Origin: Oscillospiraceae bacterium
GTDB taxonomy: Bacteria > Bacillota > Clostridia > Oscillospirales > Oscillospiraceae
Reading direction: 5' to 3'
Length of the DNA: 46,334 nt
Assembly: GCA_021201735.1 (NCBI GenBank)
Contig: JAJQEJ010000043.1
Location: forward strand, 1-46,334
Positions 1 to 11,500 of the stretch are shown in pieces (within the stretch, counting starts at the first letter, position 1; each line of letters begins with the position of its first letter). Made by a program: the position numbers and the translations under genes. Under the pieces are notes generated by a model. That model ran no database searches. It was not told the DNA's origin and worked only from the letters and a program-made list of their open reading frames with translations.

Positions 1-93
1 CCGTTTGACGCTCAATTAATATATCAAACCCACAGAGGCTTGTCAACTGCTTTTTTCCCTTTTTCGCCCTTGTTTCGACCGTCAAACGCAAAA

Positions 94-130
94 TGGGGAA
101 AGGCACCTGTCATCCAGGCGTCTTTCCCCA
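94..130 (-). terminator. Probable terminator of the 153-2444 gene
   Basis: An inverted repeat (TGGGGAAAG pairing with CTTTCCCCA, plus an inner CCTG/CAGG pairing) lies just downstream of the stop codon of the leftmost gene. Read on the minus strand, a short ATTTTG tract follows. The T-run is weak, so termination efficiency is uncertain. Confidence 0.55.
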
Positions 131-152
131 ACATTGTATGCCGCAAATGATT

Positions 153-2444
153 TTACGTGCGCGGCAGGACTTCTACTGTTATTGTGTCGGCCCCCACCGT
201 CGCCTTGATGCACTCGGCGCTCTCAACGCCGTTTACCGCGCAGTAGCAATAATAGGTTTCGCCCTCCTTTATCTTGCCGCTCCCGTAATAAGAGGCGGTA
301 CAGCGAAAGTAGACCTTCTCTCCCAAATTACCAAAAACCTTAAAGTCCGCGGATGAGCCGATATCGGTGGAAACATTTTTATAGTCTACGCCGTCTTTGC
401 TGTAGTACCAGGATGTGAGCGCGTGCGTATGGCCGCCGACGCAGTCGCTTGTCGCGACACTGTAGGTCAGATCGAGCGCATCCGCGATGGACAGGGTGCC
501 CGTCTGAGACGCGGACACGGTTGCGGTCAGCGTAAGCGTCGTCACGGTATATGTGATCTCGTAGCTGTCGTTGACCCGGCAGGAATAGGTGGTTGTGCCG
601 GGCGTATCGGCGCTTTTGAGGAAGAAGGACGCGCTGTTTTCGCCTGTGATGGCCTCCCCATTCGCATCGTACCACCGGTAGTCGGGATGCAGCAGGTTCT
701 CCGTATATGCCTCCAGCACCAGCGGCTCATTGATATAGACAGACGCTGATACGCTGTCATCGGCAGTCTCCAGCGCCTCACAGGCGCCCTTCACGCCGCC
801 CCAAACCGCAGCGTCGCGCTTTGTCTCCGGCGCAGCCTGCGCGCCCGCCGTCATCCACAGGAGGCCCGGGGTGGCGCTGTCGCGGTCAACAAAGGCGCTG
901 CCCAGGTCCGCCGCCGTCACGCCGTCCATCTCCTCGGGGCAGTTGGTGACGGTTGTGTCGTAGTCGCTCGGCATGGGCTGCATGCTCACCCAGTCCATAG
1001 GCGTATAGGCGTAGCCGACAATATTGCCCACACAGTCGATGAATTCCGGCTCCTTATCCTCCCCGGTCTGCGCATTGTGCATGATCGTCTTGAATTTGGC
1101 GTCATAGAGGGTGAGCGCACCGGTGCTGTAGCAGTTTTCCACATACCGGTTGCCAAAGTGCGTGTAGGAGTACGCCACGATGCCGCCGACCATGCGGTAG
1201 TTATGCCCCGACCCCAGCTTACCGTCGCCGTTATACGTGAGGTTGCCGGTATTGTAGCAGTTGGATATGGTAAATTCATTCGTCGAGCCGGTATTCCAGC
1301 CGGTGTTGCCCACAATGCCGCCGATGGATTTTGCATAGGCGCTGATATCGCCCGCGTTATAGCAGCGGTCCAGATCGGAAAGCGTCCCGCCGGCAATGCC
1401 GCCGACATAGCCGGACAGAGTCGCCGATTCTTCGAACGCCCCGCCATAGTTCATGGTGATATCACCGTAGTTTGCGCAGCAGGCGATTTGATTTGCAAAG
1501 CCTGTGATACCGCCGTAGTGGCCCTCTGTATAGCCGCCGCTGTACCCCGGCTCACTGTAAATCGTGCCATAGTTGACGCAGCCGTAGACGCCGTAATCCC
1601 GGGCTGAGGCGGCTCCCACGATGCCGCCCATGTAGGCGGTCGTGCCGCCGGCGACAATGTCGGCGTAGTTGACGCAGTTAATGATATCCGTATTCGTAGC
1701 AAACCCCACAATGCCGCCCACGCCGTTGCCCTGATTGCAGCGCACCGTGCCGGAGGCCACCGTCACATTGGTAATGACCGCGTCGGAGACGCTGCCAAAG
1801 AGGCCACCCTGCACATATTTTTCACCGAGATAATATGGGAATGTGGATGCGGTGACGTTGCGGTTTACATTTAAATTATAAATGCTGTACCCCGCGCCGT
1901 CAAACACGCCGGAAAAATACGTATTCTCATCCCGCGTCGAATCCCCGATGGGATAGAAGTCCACGCCCTCGAGATCGATATCCGCCGTGAGGCGCACGAG
2001 CTCCCCGGAAAAATCATTGCCGCTGCTGACCTCCTGAGAAAAGGCGCGCAGCTCCTCCGCCGTTGCAATGGTGTAGATGCTTCCCTTGCTGCTCCACACC
2101 TCGTTTACCGCCACGCGGACGCCGACCGGAGCCGTCACATCCGTGATGGTGTAGACGCCGTTTTGCGCGGCAATCTCGCTGCCATTTGCGTAGACGCCCG
2201 CCACCTCAAAGGTGGAGTAGGCGTTGCCCAACGTTCTGCCCGCGTCCGGCGTGACCGTAAAGGCGACATTCTGCCCCGCTGCGGCATCCACCGTCTTGCC
2301 GTCCACCTGCACACTGGCAAAGTCCGCCTCAAAGGTAACCTGCGCGGCATCCTCCGCCGCAAACGCGGCGGCGGGCAGGCAGGAGAGCGCCATGACCGTG
2401 GCAACCAGCGTGGAGAGTGCTTTTTTTGTTTTTTTCTGTTTCAT
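153..2444 (-). CDS. Secreted GLUG-repeat protein with Ig-like C-terminus
   Basis: About 763 residues. The start is the ATG of MKQKKTKKAL, chosen because GGAGGAG lies 8-12 nt upstream and a Sec signal peptide (basic start, hydrophobic core, AFA-AED cleavage region) begins there; a longer reading frame upstream has no such support. A header module at about residues 115-190 (TAEELRAF, TADIDLEG, PIGDS, FDGAGYSIYNL) is followed to about residue 470 by GLUG-type repeats (GGIVGFA, GGIVGAA, GGITGFA, GGIAGGT, GGIVAYS) alternating with 'CxNYGDI' segments. The rest looks like Ig-like beta sandwiches. Unlike the two giant neighbours it has no C-terminal membrane helix and no SLH domain, so it may be released or held non-covalently. 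It follows the 3,699-residue gene by 77 bp and is probably co-transcribed with it. GLUG proteins are usually adhesins or matrix proteins; the ligand is unknown. Confidence 0.85.
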   Translation of the reverse strand: MKQKKTKKALSTLVATVMALSCLPAAAFAAEDAAQVTFEADFASVQVDGKTVDAAAGQNVAFTVTPDAGRTLGNAYSTFEVAGVYANGSEIAAQNGVYTITDVTAPVGVRVAVNEVWSSKGSIYTIATAEELRAFSQEVSSGNDFSGELVRLTADIDLEGVDFYPIGDSTRDENTYFSGVFDGAGYSIYNLNVNRNVTASTFPYYLGEKYVQGGLFGSVSDAVITNVTVASGTVRCNQGNGVGGIVGFATNTDIINCVNYADIVAGGTTAYMGGIVGAASARDYGVYGCVNYGTIYSEPGYSGGYTEGHYGGITGFANQIACCANYGDITMNYGGAFEESATLSGYVGGIAGGTLSDLDRCYNAGDISAYAKSIGGIVGNTGWNTGSTNEFTISNCYNTGNLTYNGDGKLGSGHNYRMVGGIVAYSYTHFGNRYVENCYSTGALTLYDAKFKTIMHNAQTGEDKEPEFIDCVGNIVGYAYTPMDWVSMQPMPSDYDTTVTNCPEEMDGVTAADLGSAFVDRDSATPGLLWMTAGAQAAPETKRDAAVWGGVKGACEALETADDSVSASVYINEPLVLEAYTENLLHPDYRWYDANGEAITGENSASFFLKSADTPGTTTYSCRVNDSYEITYTVTTLTLTATVSASQTGTLSIADALDLTYSVATSDCVGGHTHALTSWYYSKDGVDYKNVSTDIGSSADFKVFGNLGEKVYFRCTASYYGSGKIKEGETYYCYCAVNGVESAECIKATVGADTITVEVLPRT

Positions 2445-2521
2445 ACGGTATCTCCTCCAAATTGAAATATATTGTTTCTGCGGCTTACGTGCTTGCACCT
2501 CCCTTATAGAATCATCGGTAC

Positions 2522-5500
2522 TCAGGAACGCTTCTTGCGGCGGTAGTTATAAATGCCGCTGACGATCAGAACCGCCGCGATTACGATGACGATCAGGAGA
2601 ATGAGCAGATAGTTGACCGGTGTCTGCGGCTCCGTCAGCTGGGTGATCACCGGGTCCGAAACATCAAGCTCATTCGGCTGCACTTCTTCCGCCGGCGTCT
2701 CTTCCTCCGGCTCCTCGCCGGTCTGTCCGCCGCCGCCAACATCCATGGTCGCCTCTTGCGCGGAACCGTCCTCCTCTCTCAGCTCCTGCTCCGCTGACGC
2801 TGCATAGGGAACCGGTACATCGCTGATATCCTCCGTGTTGGCGCGGGTTGTATCGGATGGGACGGACGCCGTCCGGTCGTCCTGTCCGGCAGTACTCGCG
2901 CCGTCGTTCTCCCCAACGCCCTGATCGCCCTGACCCTTATCGTCGTCGCCCTGCGTATCGTCCAGCCCATCCGTGTCGTTTTGCCCATCGCCGTCGCCGT
3001 TGTTGTCGCCGCTGCCGTCACCGTTACCGTCACCGTCGCCGTTTCCACTGCCAAGGCCGCTACCGGCACCGACTGCCTTTTTCAGCAAGCTGCTATCTGT
3101 GGTGGCCGGTGGTGTTACGATTTCCGCCGTCAGCGGTTGCAGCTCCGCCTGCGCGGACACCACGGCATTGGAGTCCGGCATGGTAAAGGAATATGCGCCG
3201 TCTGTCTCCGTCAGGATTTGGGGCGTGCCGTCTTGCGTCACCGTTACGCGCGTAATGACGTACTCGTATTCTTCTTCATCGTCGGGAGACGGCTCGTATG
3301 CGTCCGGCACTACAGTCATCTGAATCTGCGTACCCGCACTTGCGTACACCGCGCTCGCCGTGTCCATAAGCTGTACGGTGACATGCTGCGCACTGCCGAC
3401 CGCCGTCTGATAGTAGCTCGGCGTACCCGGAACAGGCCGCGCGTCGCCGCTGTCATCCACACCCTGCGTCCAAGCATCCAGGTGCGGCGTGCGCGCGCCG
3501 CCGTCGAGCAGATAGGCCAGCTCACCGGATTGGAACGCCGCTTCCGTCTTCGCCATCGGATCCGTTTCGCTCTCCGCCTCCGCCAGATAGTAGCAGTCCG
3601 TGATGCTTTGCAGGCTCTGTGCGTCGTCTGAAACCGCAAAGCCAATGACGGCGTCGCTCTCCTCCGCGGTCATCACACCGCTGCCGTAGCTGTTCTCAAT
3701 CGTCCCCGCGCCGGTGAGGTATGCGGCCGCGCCGATGTAGGCCGCACCCAGACCCACCGTATCGGACTGAATATCACCCCAGTTAAAGCTCTCTGCAATG
3801 CTGCCGTCGTCCCCCAGCGCGCCGACCAGCCCGCCGATATACTTGTTGGCGGATGTAATATCCCCGGCGTTGTGGCACGCTGTCATGGTAAGGCCGCCGC
3901 CGCTGACGCCGATGAGCCCGCCGGTGTAATACGCGTCGTTGCCTGTGGTGGATACGCTGCCCTCATTGTAGCATTGCAGCATGGTGAGCGTGCTCGCCGC
4001 GTCCGTGCGGCCCACCAGACCGCCGGTATTGTAGCCAGCGGATACGCTCTCTCTGTTCCCGCTCTCCTGCATCGTAAGGATTGTGCCTGTCGCAGCGCCA
4101 ATCAGTCCGCCGACATCACTGGTGCCGGTTACCTGCACCGCGCTGTAGCTGCCGCGAATTGAAATTTCACTGTCCGCCGCGGTGCCGAGGAAGCCGCCGC
4201 GCCCGGTGCCGCCGCTGAGGTATGTCACCAGTTCGCCCGCGCATTTGACGTCTTCTATCGCAAGCGTGCTGCCGGTGAGCTTTCCGATCAATCCCCCTGT
4301 GCCACTCCCCCCGGATATGGTGGCATCACTCACCGGCGCGCCGTCCGCCGCCGCGCCAATCGTCACAGCGGCGGTTCCCAGCGCGCCTGCCACCCCGCCC
4401 GCGGTCACGCCGGTGACGTCGCCTGTGTTTTGCGACTGCGTGATGTTCAGTTCATAGACAGGCCCTGTGGAGTATCCGTATCCAATCAGCCCGCCGTTGC
4501 CATGCCCGGTACTGGTGCCCTTGATGGCTCCTTCGTTTGTGCAGCCGTCGATTGTAACGCTCATGTTGAGCGCGGCATTGAGCGTGATGTTGTCGGAGAC
4601 ATAGCCGTAGGCATAACCCACAATGCCGCCGACACCCTGGCCATTCACCGTACCGTCGCTGGTGTTGATACTGTCCTCGACAACCAGATCGTTGCGGCTT
4701 GCGCCGACCAGTCCGCCGACGCCCAGCGCGCCGGAAATGCTGTTGGCGTTTTCACAGCCGGATATCTCCACCGTGCCAAAGCCGCAGCCGACAAGGCCGC
4801 CAATACATCTGCTCCCGCTCACCGCACCTGCGTTATAGGACTGTGTAATCGTTATGGTTGCGCTGGAATTGGAGGCTGTCGTGTAGGTGACGCCGGCTTC
4901 CGTCCTTGGGATCGGGAACTTGGCGGTAGCGTTTGCGCCGACAAGTCCGCCCGTCATATCGCCGGAGGAGCGAACCGTCCCCTCATTGCCGCAGCTGTCG
5001 ATCTCAATGCTGTCTCCACACTGGCCGACAAGTCCGCCGGTTAAGCCTGTATATGTGTTCGAGCACAGGCCCTTCACGTCGCCATAGTTATAGGTCTCGT
5101 AAAGCGTAGCCTCATCGCCCAGCAGTCCCGCAATACCGCCGACGTTGGTTCCCTGTAGCGCGTCGTCCGTCACCTTGCCGCTATTTTTCGCGTAGCTGAT
5201 CTCAGCGCCTGCTCCGCCGAAGCCGACCAAGCCGCCAATGCTGCCGGCAGGATTGCTGGATCCCCCGCACGCCAGCGCGGTGATTCGCCCTGTGTTTTCC
5301 ACCTCCTCCATATGTAATCCACTCGCGGCATACGCCACAAGTCCGCCGACATAGGAGCCGCAGCCGGTTACATCGCCGTCGTTCGCGGCGTCCGTGATAT
5401 CCAGACCGGCTCCACTTGCCCCGATCAGTCCGCCTGCATAAGCACTATAGCTACTCGTGCTATATTTGGACTGGTCGTTGCCAGATACATCTGCGCTGTT

Positions 5501-8500
5501 GGCGGCATTGGACAACACGGTATTCTCGCCCGCACTTCCCACAAGGCCGCCGACGTACTGCTTGCCGCCGCATACGGTGCCCTGATTTTCTGCGTAGCAC
5601 AGCACAGCGTCGTCGCCTGTGCGCCCCACAAGGCCGCCGACGTAATTCCCGCCGTCTATACCGCCCCCGTTCCAGACGCCGGAATCCGCATCGCCTTCGT
5701 CCCCCAGTGTCAGTCCCGCTTCCGCATAGCCGATCAGTCCGCCGGTATAGTCGCCGCTGTTCTGGACGGCGGCATCATGATAGGACGCGCGCACCGCGAC
5801 CGTGTCCTTCACACCGCCCAGCAGTCCGCCGACATACCCCGTACCGGATATGTTCGCACCCTCCTCGTTGCCGCAGTCCGACACCGTCAGATTTGTGCCG
5901 CCGTATCCAAGCAGGCCGCCCACATACTGCGCGCCCGCGATCACGCCGGTGTTGCCGCTGCCCGTGACGGTGCTGTGCGCAGCCGCGGACCCCGCCGCGG
6001 CGTCATCCAGGCATCCGACGAGGCCGCCGACGTAGTTGATGCCGGTCACCTTGCCGGTATTATCGCTGTCCGCAATGTCCAGACCGGCGGTATCCGACAC
6101 GGCCACACAGCCCGCCATGCCGCCCGCATAGCTGCTGCCCGTTACGGTACCCGTATAGTGGCAGGCGGTCAGCTTCAGCGCGCCCGCGGCGTATCCCACA
6201 AGGCCGCCGACATATTTTGTTCCGCTCACCGTGGTGTTCACCGTGACGTCGGCGATGGTGGTAACCGCCGCGCCGTCCGCGCCGCCCAGCACATATGCCG
6301 CGACGCTCCCGATGTATGCACTGCCGCCCGCTACCGAGCCGGAAAGCGTCACATTCCGGATGGTCGCGCCCTCGACATAGCCAAACAGGCCCGCGTATCC
6401 CTCCGTTGTGTTTGAGCTGATGCCCTGTAGCTTGGAGATTGTAGTGCCGCCGCCGTCAAAGACGCCGCGGAAGGGGTGGTCCGCCGTGCCAATCGGGACA
6501 ACCCAGATCCCGTCCAGCGCGATATCGCGCCCCAGCGTGACCGTCTCGCCGGTGAAGTCCACCGCGCTTTGCGGCACACCACCGATTTCCGCTTCTCCGT
6601 TGACCAGCTTTGCCAGCGCGTAGAGCGCCCCGCTCGTCTCAATGACATACTCCGGTTCGGGCAAATCCTTTTCGTCCATATACCAGTCATAATCCGCGTC
6701 TATGGGATCCTTCACCCAGCACGCGACCAGACAGGTATCCCCATAAATTTTGGTCGTAAAGTCGAGCGGCGTACCGGCCAGCGTACCGGTATCCGGATCT
6801 TTGACAAACCAGCCGACAAAGGTATAGCCGGATCTCTCGGGAGGCGTCGGCATCGTGGCGCATGCCCCGAATGCAATCGACTCCGCCGCGGGTGCCGTGG
6901 ACGCATCCGCGCCCTCATAGCCCAGATCATAGGTGATCTCCGCGATACCGCGCGCCCAGCCTGCGTAGAGGGTTTCCCCCGCGTCAACGGGGTCGGAGAA
7001 ATCCACCGCCTGCGTGCAGGCGGTATCATAGTACCACCCCACAAGCCCGAACACATCCCAGCCGGTCACATCCGGCGGGGTGACCGTACCATCTGCGTTG
7101 CGCGACACCGTGGTCTGTGTGCTCGGCTCGGTGTATGTGACGCCGCTTGCGTCGGTTCTGATCGCGGTAAACGCCGCCGTCCCCTGCTGGAAGTCGAACG
7201 TAACCACATCCTCCTGCGGATCGACCACCCAGCACAGGGTCGGGTAGTCACCGCTCTGCGCCGTATACGCAAGGCCGGGCTTGCGCGCAAACGCCGCGGC
7301 CTTCATCGCATCCGCGCTGTAGCCGGTGGCGGTGCCCACAGAGCCAATCATATTCGCCCCGTTGTCCGCGTTGTAGTAGCAATTATAAACCGTCGCCGAC
7401 TTGGGCAGGAGACCGTACAGTTGTCCGGTGGAGGCATACCCGGCATTGTAGCAGTTGATCCAGACCACATCGTAATTGGTAGTGCTATGGCCTTGCAGTC
7501 CCCCGGCGACCACAACGCTGTCCCCCGTGATTGTTCCGGTATTATAGCAGTTGGAATATGTCGTGGCCGCGGATGGCGCCATACCACCGGCAAGCCCCCC
7601 CGCACCGCCATATGCTGCGGCGCTTGCGCCTGTGGCGGTCACGTCGCCGGTGTTGTAGCATAAGGATATCGTTGCGGGAAGACGGTATCCGGAAAGCCCG
7701 CCTGCGCGCGCTGTGCGTGATGCAGCGCCCTGCGTCGTGGCTTCCGCCGTGATATTGCCGGTATTATAGGAACCGGTCAGCTCACCGCTGGCGCTATTGC
7801 CATACCCCAGCAGGCCGCCCGCATACGCGGTGTGGCCTTTGGCGGTCACATCCCCGGTGTTGCGCAGCCCGGAGGCGGCGGAGCCATTCCTCGCCCCGGC
7901 AATCCCCGCCGCGTAGGCCGATGTGGCGGAGGTTGTGCTCGCCGTGGTGACCGTGCTTATGATATTCCCGCTGTTCTCTGCGTCGTTTACCGTGCCTGCC
8001 GACGTTGTGGCACCGCCCATAATACCGCCGACATAGGCGGTGGGCCCAATACTTGCGGCGTTTACGGACACGGCCAGATCGCCCTCATTGGCGGCATTTG
8101 TAATCGCCTTTGTCGTATTCCCCGTGACGCCGCCGGCGTAGATGGTAAGTGCGCTGTTTTGCGATATAGTTTTATCAAATGTAAGGTTCATCTCACCGCT
8201 ATGGGTCACGTCCGTCAGGGCGGCGGTGCTGTACCCGGTTACGCCGCCCACATACCGGATCATCGCGCTGCTCAGCACATCTGTCGTCTCCACCGTGATG
8301 TCGCCCGCGTGATAGACGCTTTCCAATGCGCCTGTCGTATTTGCGGTCACGCCGCCGAGATAGAGCGTCGCGACGGTCGATGCCCCGGTATAGGTGATGC
8401 TGATCTCACTCGTTACATTGTGCAGCGCCGCCCCGTTATACGCCACCACACCGGCGATGTAATTCGCGCCCTTCTCTGCTGTGACGACCACCTCACCCGT

Positions 8501-11500
8501 CACCGTCAGGTTCTGGATCGCCGCGCCCGACCCGGCGTAGCCAAAGAGCGCCTGATAGCTCTCTTTCGAGCTGATTTTCAGGTTGGATACCGTGTGGCCC
8601 TGCCCGTCAAAGGTGCCGAGGAAGGGGGTGTCCGCCGTACCGATGGGCGTCAGCCACACAAAGCCCTCCTCCGCCTCGTTCATATCAATGTCGCCGCCCA
8701 GATATACGCGCTCGCCCGTAAAGCTCACGGCAGCCTCGTAGCCCGCCGCGGTGCCGTTCACCAGCCGCGTGAAGGCGTTAAGCTGGGCAAGGCTTTCAAT
8801 GATGTATTCCCCGGGCTCCGCGGGATTCTCGTACCACGTATAATCCAGATTCATATCCTGCCACGCGGCCACCAGATAGACCGAGGTATAGAGCGTTCTG
8901 GTCTCAAAATCAAAGGGGGTGTCGGAGAGCTCGCCGGTTTCCAGATCCTTCTCATACCAGCAGACCAGCTCATAGCCTTCCCGTTCCATGGTCATGAATT
9001 CCGTCAGATCGCCGAGCGAAACACCCGCATAGGTAACGACGCTCTCTCCGTTTTCATCCTCATAGTTATAATCATAGGTTACGACGATGCCGTTGCGCGC
9101 CCATGTGGCGTAGAGCGTCGCGCCCGCGGTCATCGCGCTGTCAAAATCCACTTCCGCGCCGTCCGCATCGTACCAGCCCGCGCACGAAATGCCCGCGTAG
9201 GGGACCGCGACCTCCGGCGCGGCGGCCATGCCGCCCTCATCCAGGGCAACGCGCACCAGCGTGTCGCCCTTGCGGTCATAGGGGACAAGCCCCTGTGACC
9301 CGCCCACCGCGTAGAGCGTCGACTCCTGATAATTGAATGTAACCACGTTCTCCGTCGGGTCGACAGCGCAGTGCAGCGCCGGGTACGCATCCTCCTGCGC
9401 GGCATAGGCGTAGCCGAGTTCCCCGGCAAAGTCCGCGCCCTTCATCTCCGCGTCGCTGCGCCCTGCCGCATCCGTGATCCCCGCCTCAATCAGCCCTGTG
9501 TTGTAGTAGCTGTTTTCCATATTGGCGCTTTCCGCATGGCCATACAGCTGACCGGTCATTGCGCTCCCCGCGTTATAGCAGTTGAGCCATGTTCCCATGA
9601 GTACGTAGCCTGCGAGGCCGCCCGCATAGGCGGCTTCCCCTTCCCCTTTCGCTATCGCGCCCACATTGTAGCAATATTCAAACTGAACGATTCCCGCAAA
9701 ATAGCCAATCAGCCCGCCTGCTGAACCGTAAGTTGCCACAGTAGCGCCACTGCTGGCGACATTGCCCGTGTTATACGCGTACAGTACCGCGCTCGCGCCG
9801 CCGTAACCGATCAGGCCGCCGGCGAAGGAGCGCCTTGTCGCGCCCGTGGTTGCCTCAGCCACCACGTCGCCGGTGTTATAGGCTGTTGAAAGCGAGGCCA
9901 GCGTCCCGCTGTAAGCGATCAGACCGCCCGCATAGGCGCAGGGTGTGGTTGCATCTGTTTTCCCTGTGACGTCCCCTTCATTTCCCACATCGGACACGGC
10001 GGCGGTATTGGTGGTATAGCCGATCAGCCCGCCGGTGTAGGTGTACTGCGTGGTGGTTGCCGCCGCGGATACCTGACCGCTTATGGCTCCCGTATTCTCC
10101 GCGCTTGCGATGGTACCGGTGGTATTGCCCGCAATGCCGCCCGTGTACACCGTGTGCGCGATGCTGGCCGTAAAGGCCGCCGTGACCGCGCCTGTATTTT
10201 GCACATCACACAGCGCCCCTGTGCTGTAGCCCGCAATGCCGCCAATGTAGCGGTATGCCGCCGCGCTCTGCGTGCCTGCAATATGCAGGGTGATGTTCCC
10301 CTGGTTGTCCGCGCCCGTAATCGGCCCGGCGTTATACGCCGCCACGCCGCCGATATACACCCGCGCGGCATCCGGCAGTTCGGTGATGTCAGCGGCCGCC
10401 TTGTTGGTCACATTTTGGAGTGCGCCGGTATTGTACGCGACAACCCCCGCCGTATAGAGGCCGGACTGTATGGTGCCGTCCACTGTGAGATTTCGGACCG
10501 CCGCGTCCGTCCCGGTATAGCCGAACAGGGCGTTATAGCCGCTCTGCGTGTCGGCGCGCATGTTGGAAACGGTGTAGCCGCCGCCCTCAAACGTGCCGTT
10601 AAAGGGCGTGTCCGCAGTGCCGATGGGCTGTAGCCAGTCGTTGCCCGCGCCGAGGTCAATGCTGTTTGCGAGCTGCACGGTCTTGCCCGAAAAGTCCAGC
10701 GCCGCCTTGTCCTGTTCCGCCGTGCCGTTGACCAGCCGCGCGAAGGCGCGCAGCTCATCCGGCGTGGTGATGGTGTATGTATCGCCCGTCTGTTGCTCGT
10801 ACCAGTCATACGCCAGCGCGGTCTGCTGCCACTTTGCCACCAGATAAACGTCCGATGTGAGCGCCGTGCTGAAGTCGAAAAGGGTACCCGAAATTGCACC
10901 GGTCGTTGTGTCCTTCCGGTACCAGCCGATCAGCTCATAGCCATCGCGCGTGGCGACATAGACGGTGGCCGGATAGCTATAATCCACGGCAACGACCACC
11001 GTGGTGGGGTTACTCTCCGCGTCATTATAATCAAAGGTGACGTTCACCGTCTCCAGCGCCCACTTGGCATAGAGCGCACTGTCCGCGTCAATGGCTTCCT
11101 CAAAATCCGCCTCGGTGATTCCGTCCGCGTAGTACCAGCCCTGAAACACAATATGTTCGTTTGCAGGGCATATCATGTTTTCCGGCTCCGTGATCTTCCC
11201 TTCTCCGTCACGGGCCGCCCGAACCTCCGTATCGCCCAGGATTTCGTAGGTGACAAGGCCTTTCTCTTTCCCCAGCCGATAGAATTCGGTCTCCTGATAG
11301 TTTAGCGTAACCACATCGTCCGTCGGGTCGGCATAGTAATGCAGGGCCGGATAATCACCCGTCTGCCCGGCATAGGCAAAGCCCAGCTTCTCAGGAAAGG
11401 ACGCATCCTGTAGTTCCGCCTTGCTCAGACCCGTCGCGCCGCTGATTTCGGTCGTATACGCCTCATTATTATAGTAGCAGTTTACAATGGTAGTGTTCGA

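Noticed and set aside
1..90. Inverted CGTTTGACG / CGTCAAACG pair near the left edge
   Set aside because: Nine-base arms separated by about 70 bp without other features; too little to call an attachment site or mobile-element end.
7832..9298. 488-codon plus-strand reading frame inside the 3,699-residue GLUG gene
   Set aside because: Arg/Gly/Ala/His-rich translation typical of antisense frames in GC-rich repeats; no start signal or recognisable domain.
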